This document shows positions 44,619 through 56,573 of a DNA stretch of 64,000 nucleotides, one piece after another. Location: assembly GCA_021397835.1 (NCBI GenBank), contig JAJFZO010000344.1, positions 4,712,001-4,776,000 on the forward strand, given 5' to 3'. Source of the DNA: Moringa oleifera. Taxonomy: Eukaryota > Streptophyta > Magnoliopsida > Brassicales > Moringaceae. Made by a program: the position numbers and the translations under genes. The number at the start of each line of letters is the position of its first letter. The stretch's first letter is position 1. A model generated the notes under the pieces. It saw nothing but the letters and a program-made list of their open reading frames with translations. It was not told the DNA's origin and ran no database searches.

Positions 44619-47247
44619 TCAAGAACGGGATGATGGACAACAAGGGAAGCAGGATAACCATTTAGAATGATCTGAGTTAGATTTAGGAGTCTGTGATTTC
44701 TGGGGCTCTGGCTCTACCTGACCTGAAGCTACTTTTGGAGTCTCTCGCTGTGATTGTGTTCGTGACTGCTTCTTGTGCTTTTCTGTGCCACCCATCGATG
44801 AACCACTCTTGTCTCCATGGCCATCTGCTGCCAATCTGCATGTTAAACAAAAAGGATTCAGTGTTTTGCTTGAAATACTGCAGACATTCACAGTTCTCTA
44901 GGGTACTCTGCATTGTAAAGAAGTGACCTCAGTTAGAACTTCAGTTCATTTGCTTTTTATTTTATTTAATAGCTAGTTCTTCTCGCGCTTTCATGGGCAT
45001 CTAGCATGCCATGTTTTAGCAAGGTCATCTTATTTTTTATTTGGCAATTAAGAGGAGGAACAACAAAAATCCATCAATTCCACAAGAAATTTCACAGATA
45101 TGCACAATTACACAATAATATATCCAGAACTACTTGTTATCAAAGATTGAGAGGACAGTGAAACAGCTTACACTGGAAATGCGAAAGATCTCACACTGGT
45201 TCCACTCTCATCTGAACGGTGAGAAAGGCTAGTGGAACTACGACGTCTATCCTTGGCAGTGGGCACTTTTCCTTTGCTAGAACCGTCTTCATTCTCCCGT
45301 ATAACCTCCCTCATAGTTTCAGCAGCTTCTGCTTCAGTTATGCCAAAACCCCCATTCACATGCTTGTTTTCTTGGCCAGTATCAGTTGATTTGTTAGTTG
45401 GAGGATGAATATTTGAGAGATCCATCAGTGGACCAGAGAAAGTAGAATCACCCGGCACTACCAGCTCTCCAGACTTCATCCATGATGCATACTCCTTGGT
45501 GAAACTCATATTTCCCATGTGAATGCTGAACAACGATTCATTAGAAGCAACACTCCATTCCATTGGTGCTGCAGATTTATTTCTAGCAAAAACATAGGAT
45601 GGTATCCTGTATGTATCAGAGGTAGTGGAGTCATCTGTTCGATCCATTACTTGCATTGGAGGGAGTTCCTTCTCTGACCCATCACTTGAGCTCGATTCAC
45701 TAGTATGACTAGGATCTTCTGGTTCTAATGAGTGCCCTTCAGGTCCATCGATAGAATGTGCATGGCTTGGCATAGAGCTGATGGGTATATCCTCTCCACT
45801 ATATTCTGGCGTGCAATGAGTGTCTTTGTCGTGTTTCGGGTGGTTAGTAGTATCTAGAGTGGACTTACTGATATCATCTGCATCTTGAAAGGAGTCCTCA
45901 GATGAAGAAGAGGATGAGGATGAGATTAACGTCTTTCCTGGGGTTAAATGATCATTTTTACCAAGATTAGCAGTTGGGTGTGTCTTCTCATGTCCAGACT
46001 CCATAACTGCATGCCTAATTTGAATTATGCTCTAAAGATTCTATACCATCTCATGGTACAGGAGTTTAACTGTGAAAAAGCACAGAATGTAAGACCGTCT
46101 ATCTAATTATCTTAACAATACAGCATAAACTTAAATTTAATAAGCAGTAAAGGCAAGAGATTTAAAGAACTGTCTCAGGTATTTCGTGGAGCAAAACAAG
46201 AAATGAATTGCAGGACTGTCAGAAACCTGCACACATTTCACAACAATTTCTCCACTTGGATCCTTTAACTACATAAGAACCTCAGACATGACTTTCCCAC
46301 ATTATCTCTAGCCAAGAATACAGATGAAAAGGAAACCATGACCCATGCATTTCCTACTTAAGAAAGCAGAAAGGCGTTGTATTGATATTATGTGCAATCA
46401 AGAAGCAAAGATTGTGATATTGAAAGGTGAAGATGTACAACATGCATAAACAAGCACATGCATCTCATTCACAAGTATAAATACATACAGGATGAGCTCG
46501 TTCTAAATGCCATTGTAATTAGCATAAGCACATTCAGATCATATTGTAAATCTCTTTCGTTTCTCATTAGCCTTAGCAAACTTCTTTTTTCCCTCCCATC
46601 CTATACTGCAAAACTAGAAATTTCAGCATAGTCCCTCATATATCTTTCTAATATGTATCTAAAATGGTTGAACACAATAAGCTAAAGTAGCAATCTGTAT
46701 CAAAGACTGACATTCAAATTCTTTGTCCCCTCAGAAGATAGAGAAATTGAGCATGGGATCTTAGCCTAACATCTCCCACAATTTTAGTTGCATTCCTCTC
46801 TCTTAGCTAATCATCGAATCATTCAAAATGGTTTCCAGGAACCCCTGAACTTCTTAACAATTCTTCCGCGAATTGAAGTTTTCTGCAGCAACAAATTGTC
46901 ATTGCAGAACACCAAATCTCCAAAGAGAGATTTGCTGTATCACAACATAATCAGCCTTCAGGACAAGCATCTCACGGATAAGCTGTATGACAACATAATC
47001 AGCCAAACACTTAAATCCTCAAGCCTTCTAAGAAATTGAAATTTCATTTCACCATTCTTTAAAACTCTAGCATTGCACGTTGAATACATGAAAGAATAAA
47101 GAACACCATGCACAGATTCAAAGAAACTAAAATGAAACAGTAGAAGTACCTCAGAACCCGAGGGAGACCGTGAATCCAATGAAGAACAAACAAAAGCCCC
47201 AAAATGGGCAACAAATCAGCAGTTGCCTTTCTCCGCCGTTGTGTCAA
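44619..47247 (-). CDS. Uncharacterised plant protein with N-terminal anchor
   Basis: Reverse-strand exons 47247-47150, 46014-45172 and 44835-44619 join to 385 residues. The first exon encodes a basic start (MTQRRRK) and a hydrophobic segment (about 12-27, LLPILGLLFVLHWIHG), a signal anchor or uncleaved signal. The rest is Ser/Asp/Glu-rich and probably disordered, with a polyserine run, a distinctive core at about 184-206 (PMEWSVASNESLFSIHMGN), a Glu-rich EAEAAETMREVI stretch and a Cys-rich end (WLSCFPCCPSSRS) that could be lipidated. I cannot name the family. The core and end look conserved rather than random. A shorter form starting at the internal ATG at 46004 would lack the anchor. It sits beyond RPA70B, where Arabidopsis has At5g08010; that equivalence is a guess. 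Confidence 0.75.
46015..47149 (-). other. First intron of uncharacterised gene
   Basis: A 1.1-kb intron from GTACTTC (donor at 47148-47149) to the acceptor ending at 46015. Two related words, CTGTATCACAACATAATCAGCC (written here as CTGTATCACAACATAATCAG) and CTGTATGACAACATAATCAG, occur about 50 bases apart near 46935 and 46983. No coding sequence is visible. Confidence 0.55.
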
Positions 47248-47448
47248 TCTACGGAGGAAAAGAAGAAACTAGAATATTGCAAACTAACCAAATGAAGACT
47301 GAGAGAGAGAATGTTGGATAGGGAGTTGGGTAAGAATTGATTTTAAGGCCTGCCATAGCTGTAGGCGTCTCTTTCTCAGGATAACAAACTCCTTTTTCCT
47401 ATATATGTGGCCTCCATGCCATCCCCAACTGATTCTTCATTTTCCTGC

Positions 47449-47456
47449 GCGCGAAA
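47449..47456. promoter_or_regulatory. E2F-like site upstream of uncharacterised gene
   Basis: GCGCGAAA, the reverse complement of TTTCGCGC, matches the E2F consensus TTTSSCGC. It lies about 200 bases upstream of the proposed start codon at 47247. It is a single site, so support is modest. Confidence 0.35.
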
Positions 47457-47459
47457 TGT

Positions 47460-49520
47460 ATAGACTTCAGGTAGAACAAAATGTCGGGTACAAGTCAAAC
47501 CGCGCACTTAATTTTTGGGCAAGTTCTAATTATGGAAAATGAACTTCTTTTCTTTTCTGTTTTTCCTTCTTTCTCGAGAAACAAGCAAATATGGGCATAG
47601 GTAGACAACAGCAGAATGAAATTCGAATTATGAAAGCAAATACAGAAGTAAACACTTATGGATGGCAGAACCATCCTCCTTGGGTACAAAATAAGTTCAA
47701 AAAGTTTCCAACTCTAAATTTAAATTACAAATTAAAATTTACTTATTCATAAATTAAACTTTTTAAAATTATTAAAAAATATTTGAAATCTTTTAATTTT
47801 AATAAAAATCTAGATACATTTACTCCATCATTCTGAAAAAATAACTAATTTAATATTTAATTTATGAAAATTATCACATTAGAAGTATGAAATTACAATT
47901 ATTTTTATTAATATTTATAATAAAATATTAATAGTATATATTAAAATTTTAAAAAATAAAAATATTTTTTTTTATAATTAACACATTAATATATATATAT
48001 ATATATATATATATTAGGGGGCATAAAAGCCCAAAAAGGAACTATATAACTCATGTGCCCAGCCCATTAAACAAACAAAAGCTGTATAACCCAATTTCGA
48101 GAATGAAGGTGTAGAAGCCACTCAAAGTTTCTACATGGGATGGTAAAGGGTCGGGTGTTATTATTTTAAAAAATTTAATGTATTTCAAATTTATGTTATT
48201 ATTTATTTTAAAAATTTATTTTAATTAAATTTAATTTTTTATAATTAATTTTACATTATTTAAAATTATTTGAATTTTATTATATTTATATATAAATATA
48301 TTTTATAAATTTTAATAAACTCATAAATGTTTAATTAATTGTTAAACATAGTTAAAATTTAAAATAAATTAATAAAAATTCAAAAAATAATATAATTTTT
48401 ATTAATAAAAAAGCTACAATGTAGTAATAAATTATTATCTAAAATTAAAAGTTCAAACTAAATAAAATATAATTAAAAGTTTAAAATGTACTCATTCAAA
48501 ATTTAAATTTTAATATATTAATTCAATTATATAAAAGAATTCAAGTAACGAGTATTTAAATATTCAAATTTAAATCTGATTTAAAATTTAAAATTTAAAA
48601 TTTAAACTAGCTCCAAATTCATTTAAATACATTTGAATTTGTTTTATTCTGACCCAGTACCTGGGAAATGTAAAACCGTTGTCATTTATGCTCCAAATCA
48701 TCTTTTTCACCACACGATAATAAAATTTTATAAAAACTTTGTAATTAATTTTTAGTAATTTATTTTAATTTGGTATTTTCTTTCTTAATAATTTTTTAAT
48801 TAATTCATTTCCTAAGATTCAACTTACTTTTCTTGTCAAATTTTGATAATATTGCAAACAACGTTTATGTATCAACTTGATGTGATATTACATAAAAATT
48901 AAATATTAATAAAGTATAGTTTTATCAAATTAAATTAAAAATAAATGTTATATAAAATTTTAATATTTTTATTTTGTATTATTAAATAAATTTTAATTAA
49001 TATTTAAAAATAATAAATAAAAATATAATTTATTAATTTGATTTAAAATAAATCTCACTTTAAATAGTATTAAAAAATTGAAAGTACTTTTATTATTAAA
49101 ATTTTTAAAAAATAATTTAAATAAATTTTACATCATATTTTGAGTTTATCCTTTTAAAGTTGAACAATTTTTTATTCTTCAGTTATTTTTCACGAAATTT
49201 TTAATTTTTTGAAACTATTAATTTTAAATAAATATTTTTATTTTTTGAAATATTTAAATATATTTTTTTGTGATGATACCTTAATAAATACTTCGTTATA
49301 TCTATGAAAAATTTTAAGTCAAAATTTATTTTATAATATTTTAAATTTTAATATTTTTATTTTTTAATATAATATAATTTAATTTAAATTAGTATGAATT
49401 ATTATTAAATTTATTACTTTTTGAACATTACATTTTGTTTAATAATATGAGAAAATTTTAAAATTTTATATAATTTTTAATTTAAATTAAATAAATATAT
49501 TTAATATTATTTTATATATT
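47460..49520. other. AT-rich intergenic DNA with AT microsatellite
   Basis: An AT dinucleotide run lies at about 47990-48014. From 48150 the sequence is very AT-rich, and 49020-49480 carries a copy of the dispersed AT-rich repeat (words include TTTTATTATTAAAATTTTT, CATCATATTTTGAGTTTATCC and ATTAAATTTATTACTTTTTG). No gene is visible. Confidence 0.5.
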
Positions 49521-49642
49521 TTTATTTAATAAAAAATATCTAAAACATATCAAATAATAATTGTTAAATTTAAAACAAACTATTTACTTTATCACACATT
49601 AGGGTTATCTATATCATCACAACTTTTATTTCACAATATATG
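49521..49642 (+). repeat. Left direct repeat flanking foldback element
   Basis: About 120 bases, matched in the same orientation at 50693-50815. Shared words include AATAAAAAATATCTAAAA, AAATTTAAAACAAA, TATTTACTTTA and TATATCATCACAACTTTTAT. It is either a long flanking duplication or the terminal repeat of a larger composite element. Confidence 0.7.
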
Positions 49643-49723
49643 TTCTCCCACTCTCAACACCATAGCATTGTTAGCAAAAGGAAAAACGTACAAATTTGGG
49701 GAGAATACGAATTTACCATTCCC

Positions 49724-50650
49724 ATAATATGAAGATACATTAGAAACAAAAAATACACTATTTAACATAACAGTAAATGATGAAGACTGTACCAGTATAG
49801 AATTAATGATGTAAGGAAAAGATCATTAAACAACAAAAGCCAGCACGAAAGAAGATTTTATCTTACGGCCTTCACTCAATATTTTTTCTTTTGAAAAAGG
49901 GAAGCTGAGCCGATAAGATTAGAGACTTTGCAATACATCAAGGACACATCAAGAACGTTACTAAGATAAAAAGAATCCAAAAGACACATCAAGACACATT
50001 AAAGCATCAAAAGGACACAAAGAATCCAAATGACACATTAAGGCACATCAAGATAAAGGAAAAGGAATCAAATTTGTAATACAAGCCTCTGATACCAAAA
50101 CATTCTCAAAATTCTTCCTCTAATTTGTAATACAAGAAGTATTTAATTATACAAAGAGAAAAGATTTTGAAGAAAAATATTGAAGAAAACTAAGTCTTGA
50201 TTTTAGAAAAAGCTTTGTAATCTCCTTCGAATTCGCTCTTACGCCTTCTGCCTTGCTTTTTACTTTTAGGCTCCTTTTATAGTGAAAAAGTCTTGATTTT
50301 TTTAGATATCTTCTTTGTGAAGTAAGTATCTTCGTGAATGTCTTTTTGATTTTTTTTCTTTATCTTGATGTATTTTGATGTGTCTTAATGTGTCTTTTGA
50401 ATTTTTTTTATCTTTGTGATGTGTCATTGATGTGTTGTAAAGTATTTAATTTTATCGGCTCAACTTTTTTTTTCAAAAAGAAAAGTAGTGAGTAAAGGCC
50501 TAAAATAGATTTTTCTTTCATACTGTTATTTGCTGTTTAGTCATCTATTCCTTACATAATTGATTTTATACTGGTACAATCTTCATTACTTGTTGTTATG
50601 TTGAATAGTATATTTTCTATTGTTAATGTATTTTCATATCTTGAAAACGG
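49724..50650. mobile_element. Foldback element with about 285-bp inverted arms
   Basis: The left arm (about 49724-50010) is matched in reverse complement by about 50364-50650. Shared words include GACTGTACCAGTATA, GATGTAAGGAA, GAGCCGATAA and AGACACATCAAGACACATT (with scattered mismatches). The ACACATCAAG motif is repeated several times at the inner end of each arm. The 350-base centre has no open frame. This architecture fits a non-autonomous foldback or Mutator-like long-TIR element. Arms differ at perhaps 15-20 percent of sites by eye, so it is not young. Confidence 0.65.
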
Positions 50651-50692
50651 TAGATTCATGTTTAACTGTCCTCAAATTTTGTATGTTCTTAT

Positions 50693-50815
50693 TTTCATTT
50701 AATAAAAAATATCTAAAAAGTATTAAATAATAATTATTAAATTTAAAACAAATTATTTACTTTACCACATATTGGAGTTATTTATATCATCACAACTTTT
50801 ATTTTATTATATATA
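50693..50815 (+). repeat. Right direct repeat flanking foldback element
   Basis: Same-orientation partner of 49521-49642, ending just before a TA-rich run (about 50808-50820). Confidence 0.7.
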
Positions 50816-52320
50816 TATATTACACCTTCCATTGGTGGCTAAAATTATTCTTCGAGGTACTGTTGAGAAAATTCTTCATCTATATTGGTTTCATCACCAT
50901 CCAATAAAGAAATTTGATTTAAACCAATATAATAAATAAATTTAAAATAATATAAAATTCAAACAAATATATATATAACAATTAATTATAATAAAATAAA
51001 ACTTATAAGAAATATTACATTGCATTACTTTTATTCTAATGCCACCTCATTTTAATTGTAAGTTAAATTTATTTTAATCATATTCCATGTAATTACTTTA
51101 AATAGATAACATTCATAATATAATCTTAATCTAATATAGCCAAATTTAATCTTTTAAATTTAATTTCATATACTATATCAAACAAAATCTAATTCATATC
51201 ACATATCAAACAATATTTAAAAAATAAAAATAAAGATTTTAATTTAATATATTATTAAGGTTCAAAATTAATTGTGTTCATGTGTCTTGTTCGTTATACT
51301 AATTTCAAAATTAAGGTTCTTTTACATATGGGAGGTCAGTAGAACATAAATAGATATTCCACACACATCTACAGCATATTCCTATCTAATGTACAATGGA
51401 ACACGGTGAAAATATTCCTTTAAAATATATTTTCTTTTACACATTATGAATTGAATGATTTTTTTTCTAAAATATATATTATTGAAAATACTAAACTTAA
51501 AAAAAATGAAAAATTTGCATATTTTTAAATATAATTTTTTTATCATATGATATTATAAAAATAATTTTAAAATAAATAATAATTATAATATAATATAAAT
51601 TGGCACAATATTATCACTAGATAACATTAGGTCTGATCAATTATTAAAAAATATAATAAGTATGGAAAAAAGCTATGAATTTGACCCAAACTTTAATTTA
51701 AAAATTGATATTTTAATTAATTTTATTTTACATCTATAGTTTCAAATTGATTCAATTGAGTCAAGTGATTATGAAAAATTAATGATATTTTTATTGTTCA
51801 ATTATTTAAGAAATAATTCGAATAAATTTTACATTTCATTTCAAGCTCATCCCTTAAATTTTTTTAAAAATTAATTCATGAATTATTAATTTTAAAATTT
51901 TGACAGTATAAAATTAAATATATCTCGTTTTAGTATTGCAAAGATTTTAAAATTTTTTGTGATAGTAATTTAATTTTTTTATATTCATAAAAAATTTTTA
52001 AGTTAAAATTTATTATGTAAAATTTTTAATTTAAAATAATATTTAAATTATTATTTATTATTTATAATATTATTTCTATTTATTCTAAATAAAATTTAAA
52101 ATTTAAGTAGAATTTAATTTTTTATATTTATTAAAAGAAGATCATCTATAACATCAATAAAATAATAAGCACTTTTTCCATTTTCAAAAACATTGGAAAA
52201 TTAGACACCTGCAAAGTCAAAGGATCATCAGAGAAGTATTAGCTGTTGACTCCATAAAATAAAATTTCTTTTAAAAATTAGATTTTTTTGAAATATAATA
52301 TGAGATAAATTAATAATATA
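50816..52320. other. AT-rich intergenic DNA
   Basis: No gene seen. The part from about 51720 to 52140 has the ordered words of the dispersed AT-rich repeat, including TTCAATTGAGTCAAGTGATT, TTTTTATTGTTCAATTATTT and TTTGTGATAGTAATTTAA. Confidence 0.5.
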
Positions 52321-53786
52321 CTGAAACGTCACTTTGGTCCCGCCGGCAATGGGCCTATCTTGTAGGACACTTTAAAACGACATGTCGTGTTAGTGATGGC
52401 TTTTGATTCTCCACGCGGCATCCTCCGTTCATGAGAAATGCAACCGCACGACGTAGGAAGGCCGTACATCACTAACATGGCAGCCATTGATTGGCTATTG
52501 TGAATGGCTAATGCTCATTGGGATACTCTGGAGTTTTTTTTATTTTTTATTTTTTTGTTTGCTTGCTTGTGAAGTAGTAATGGTAGTAGTAGTCAACAGT
52601 CAATGGCGCGACGTTAAACTCAGAAGAGAAGGAAGGAAAATTTGAGAGGCATGAACTCCACCGTTTTGGTCAAATAAATTGCAGAGAAAAGCTTGGAAGA
52701 TTTTTCCACACCCAGGAAACTTCACCCTCTGCTTCTCTCCCAAAAAAGAAAAAAGGAAAAAAGAATTCTCTACTTCTGTTTGGGTTCTATTGATTTGATT
52801 TTATCTCTTTCCATTTCTTTCTCTCTTTGGGCCTCTAAGCTTTTGATTTTCCCTCGTTTGTCTCCTCTGCTATCTATGAAGAGATTATGGCGTTCTTTGT
52901 TCCCTGTGGGATACTAAGTTGACTTTCTTTTTGGTGATGACATCGAGGAAAGACGAAAGGAAACACTCCTTCAAGAGTTTTGCGGTCTTAGAAAGCTTCT
53001 TTGATGTTCATTCCTTGTTGTTTTTGGGTACGTTGTTTTCTATTGCTAACTGTGTTCTTTGATCGTAGATAGCAACTTAGAGGTCTTTGAGAGTAAACAA
53101 GACCCTTTTTTGGTTGATCATCTGAGGTGTATATGGACTGATGAGCTTTTAACTTGGGTGAGTTTTCTTCCTTTTCATTCTCTCCTGTGTAATCTCGATC
53201 AACCAAAAAGAAACGTGTGATTTCTTTGTTTTACTTGAAAATATTCAGTAAGCATAAAGAGCAGCCTTTTGTGAAGATTCTATAACTTGCCTGCAAATTT
53301 TCTTGGTAACAATTGCGTTTGCTAGAAAATTTTCAGCTTGGATTTTTGCTTCCACACTGTGTCTACCATGTGTATGTCAATATTCTTGTACCTCTCCGTG
53401 TGCTTCATTCCTGGTGTTGTTTAAGATGGCTTCTATCGCCTTTTTGTTCAGAGCGTCTAAGCCCATTTCCTGATCATCCTAACAAGGATCTGCCATTCAT
53501 TTCTGTATTTATCATAAAGCCATGCCTCTTTCTTCTTTCATTTCAAGGATTGCATAAACTGTACCATCTTTACCCTTTCTTTTCTTCCTCTCATACCCAT
53601 CAAAAGTGTTCTTTCACTGGCTTTTAGTGTTCTCACAGGGAATTTATGGAATCTGGGGTTCTGTTGAACCTGAATTATGGTTGTCTGGCAGACCTGAAAT
53701 AGTAATATCTGGGGGTTTGACAAACTGATAATTGAAGTTCTGTTCATTTCAAGAGCATAGGATTTGGCTCGTGTGGGTTCCTCTCA
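52320..53786 (+). promoter_or_regulatory. Promoter and long leader of EXO70E2-like gene
   Basis: A GC-richer block at 52325-52480 contains an inverted pair, TGTTAGTGATG (about 52388-52398) and CATCACTAACA (about 52468-52478). CT-rich and purine-rich leader sequence runs from about 52620. The region 52700-53786 has several small open frames (up to 104 codons) that look like leader or 5'-UTR intron sequence. Exact start site and introns cannot be fixed. Confidence 0.4.
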
Positions 53787-53822
53787 GTGCCCGTGTCTAT
53801 TTGCTTCAGTGTCTGCTTGACT

Positions 53823-55742
53823 ATGGGTGATTGGCAATCTGTTGTTCCCACCTCAGAAGCAGAGCGACATATGATTGCCGCAACTTGGCATTTTTTGAAG
53901 GCAATGGAGGCAAATAAGAACCTCAGTCCTGACTTTAGAAAGACCCTTGCTGATCTTGAAAGTCATTTATCTAAAATGACTTCAGACGCTAAAAGCGAGA
54001 GGGTGGAATTCAGCGACGTTGAGAAACGGTTCAAACAGGCTGAGAGAAAGGTCTTGAGTTGGGAGTCAAATCAAACAATGATATGGGACTCTGGTCCCAC
54101 TGAAGCAACTCAGTATTTGGAAGCTGTTTATGAAATTCAGACACTGATAGGAAGCTCTGGAGCCTTTCCTGCAAATGCAAATTGGAGGCAGAAGGAAATT
54201 TTGAACCAAGCTGAGAGTATTCTGCAGATTGCAATGCTGAGGCTTGAGAAAGAGCTCATCCACGTTCTGGTTCAGCACAAGGAATGTTTTAAATCGAAAT
54301 ACATTTCTCGAATACAGGATGTTGTTCATGAGGAGTCCCTTGTTTCAGTTCAGCAGGAATCAGTTGAGGAAGCTTCCTGTACAGATAACAGTGAGAAGGA
54401 ACCTGAGGAACTTATGGAAGATTTGATCCACGCATATGTGATTCCCAATCTCAAGTCCATTGCAAATGCAATGTTTGCTTGCCATTATGGTCAGGAATTT
54501 TGCAAGGCTTTCATTGGTATCCAGAGATATGCATTAGGCGAGTACTTGGCCCTCCTTGAAATCGAAAAATTCAGCATCGAGGATGTGCTGAAAATGGAAA
54601 GCAACAGCTTGACTAGTGAAATAAAAAAATGGAACAGGGCTTTGAAGATCATCCTAAGGATCTATCTTGCTAGTGAAAAACAGTTCTGTGACCTGATTTT
54701 GCAGGATTTTGGATCTGCTAATTCCTTTTGTTTCATCGAAATCTCAAAGCCTACAATTTTGTCTCTCTTGCATTTTGGTGAAGCTGTTGCAATGAGGTCC
54801 CATGAGCTAGAAACGTCTTTTTGCTTGCTCGACATGTACGAGGTTTTGACAGATCTTCTCCATGACATAGATTCTTTTCTCCTTGAGGAGGCTGGCTGTT
54901 CTCTTACGATTGAGTTCCACTACCTCTCCAAGAAACTGGGTGATTCTGCAAGGCAAACATTTATGCGATTCAGGAATGCTATTGCTTCTGATGAATCCTC
55001 ATGCCCTTTCCCTGGAGGTGGGATTCATCATGTCACTAAGTATGTCATGAATTACATCATGATTTTCCCTGAATACAGTGATACCCTCAATTTGCTTCTC
55101 AAGGACCAAGATGCAGATGATCCAAACTCTGTTGTTGACCCAGAGAATGTGCAGGGCATCTCTCCTTCCACACGTTGTCCAATGGCCTGCCACCTGCGGT
55201 CAATCACATCTACTTTAGAGTCGAAGCTTCATGAAAAATCTCAACTCTACAAGGATGATTCTTTGCGACATATCTTTCTGATGAACAACATCCATTACAT
55301 GGTCCAGAAGGTCAAGGACTCTAACCTCAGAATTTTCTTCGGAGATGAGTGGATCAGGAAGCACAATGGTAAGTTTCAGCAGCACGCAAAGAACTATGAG
55401 AGAGCTACATGGAGTTCTGTCCTTTCTTTGTTGAGTCAAGGTAGATGCTCGTGTTCAAGTTCTATCTCCAAAGCATTTCTGAAAGAAAGGTGCAAGTCAT
55501 TCAGCACTGCATTTGAAGAGGTGTACAGAAGCCAGACACGCTGGTTCATCCCAGATACTCAGCTCCGAGAAGATTTGCGAATTTCAACTTCGCTTAAAGT
55601 AATTCAAGCATACCGAAATTTTATAGGGAGAAACGCTGCCTGTGAGAAGTACATGAAGTACACCACGGATGATCTAGAGAATTTGCTGTTAGACCTTTTT
55701 GAAGGATCACGAAGATCCCTGCGCAATTCTCCTAGGAGGTGA
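53823..55742 (+). CDS. EXO70E2: Exocyst subunit EXO70, E2-like, intronless
   Basis: A single uninterrupted frame encodes 639 residues from MGDWQSVVP, the length I recall for Arabidopsis EXO70E2. An in-frame ATG 36 bases upstream would add 12 hydrophobic residues and is not favoured. The N-terminal third is helical and charged; the C-terminal Exo70 domain (about 240-625) includes SIANAMFACHYGQEFCKAFIG, GGGIHHVTKYVMNY, SIFLMNN-like RHIFLMNNIHYMVQKV and LFGDEWIRKH-like IFFGDEWIRKH. EXO70 binds PI(4,5)P2 and helps tether secretory vesicles to the plasma membrane as part of the exocyst. E-clade members are also linked to EXPO, a double-membrane secretory compartment. Clade assignment rests on recalled similarity. 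Confidence 0.93.
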   Translation: MGDWQSVVPTSEAERHMIAATWHFLKAMEANKNLSPDFRKTLADLESHLSKMTSDAKSERVEFSDVEKRFKQAERKVLSWESNQTMIWDSGPTEATQYLEAVYEIQTLIGSSGAFPANANWRQKEILNQAESILQIAMLRLEKELIHVLVQHKECFKSKYISRIQDVVHEESLVSVQQESVEEASCTDNSEKEPEELMEDLIHAYVIPNLKSIANAMFACHYGQEFCKAFIGIQRYALGEYLALLEIEKFSIEDVLKMESNSLTSEIKKWNRALKIILRIYLASEKQFCDLILQDFGSANSFCFIEISKPTILSLLHFGEAVAMRSHELETSFCLLDMYEVLTDLLHDIDSFLLEEAGCSLTIEFHYLSKKLGDSARQTFMRFRNAIASDESSCPFPGGGIHHVTKYVMNYIMIFPEYSDTLNLLLKDQDADDPNSVVDPENVQGISPSTRCPMACHLRSITSTLESKLHEKSQLYKDDSLRHIFLMNNIHYMVQKVKDSNLRIFFGDEWIRKHNGKFQQHAKNYERATWSSVLSLLSQGRCSCSSSISKAFLKERCKSFSTAFEEVYRSQTRWFIPDTQLREDLRISTSLKVIQAYRNFIGRNAACEKYMKYTTDDLENLLLDLFEGSRRSLRNSPRR

Positions 55743-55983
55743 AGCCTTATTAATGGTCTTGAGTTTCAGCCATTCTTTGCTCCTTTTTCTTTTTTGTGTC
55801 ATCAATGTTTCTGGTTCTTTCTTCTTCCTCCCCCAAGATATGTCGTGATTGTCATAGATGTAAATGTGATTGTAATTATAAAGTGCTTGTGCTCAAATTT
55901 TCTCAAGCTAAAGATTGGCTGTGCTTTTATCTAACAAGCAATCTTTTTCTTGTGAGGTAACTCCTGCAACTTGGTTATGAATG

Positions 55984-56048
55984 CACATATCAACAGGCTT
56001 ATCATCTATGCTCTCTCTCTCTCACATATCAACAGGCTTATCATCTAT

Positions 56049-56090
<42 letters not shown>
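55984..56090 (+). repeat. 39-bp tandem repeat fused to CT microsatellite
   Basis: CACATATCAACAGGCTTATC and its following CT run (55984-56022) is repeated from 56023, and the second CT tract is longer (about 20 units, 56050-56090). The structure suggests slippage or unequal exchange anchored in the CT tract. Confidence 0.85.
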
Positions 56091-56095
<5 letters not shown>

Positions 56096-56573
56096 ATGCG
56101 AGCACGAATGCATTTATAGCTCTGAACCTCCATTTTCTTGTCTGTGAACTCTTTGCAGTAAACTTGATCATAGTGAGAGCACCTTAGACCGGTCACTATG
56201 TCATAGTTGGGTCCTATATTTGTCCAGGAATATGAATAAACTTCACCATATATCTTGCTTATGCAGGTACCTAGAACATGTTATCAGCATTCAAATTCCT
56301 TGTGATCAGTCAAAAAGATACAAGCTCCTTATTGGGAACACTATGGATATGCCAACTTCTGAATCTATCGACTAAATGAGTGCAACAGAAGCTACAACTG
56401 TCAAGGTCGCCCTAGTCATTCGTCTGCTGAACAAAGTTTGAACAGGCTCTGTACATGCACAAGCATGAAGCACCTTATCCTTGTCTAAAGTACATGCACA
56501 GTGTACAGGGTTGATTGGGCAGGCATTTGATGCAATAGTGATGCCCATACTAATTTTCTGCTGAGATCTATTA

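Noticed and set aside
49521..50815. Simple LTR retrotransposon
   Set aside because: The 120-bp direct repeats do not show TG...CA ends, there is no coding region or polypurine tract in the expected place, and the inside is a large inverted repeat.
52693..53747. Small ORFs upstream of EXO70E2 (up to 104 codons)
   Set aside because: Pyrimidine-rich leader sequence gives Leu/Ser/Phe-rich peptides without family features. They could act as upstream ORFs but cannot be called genes.
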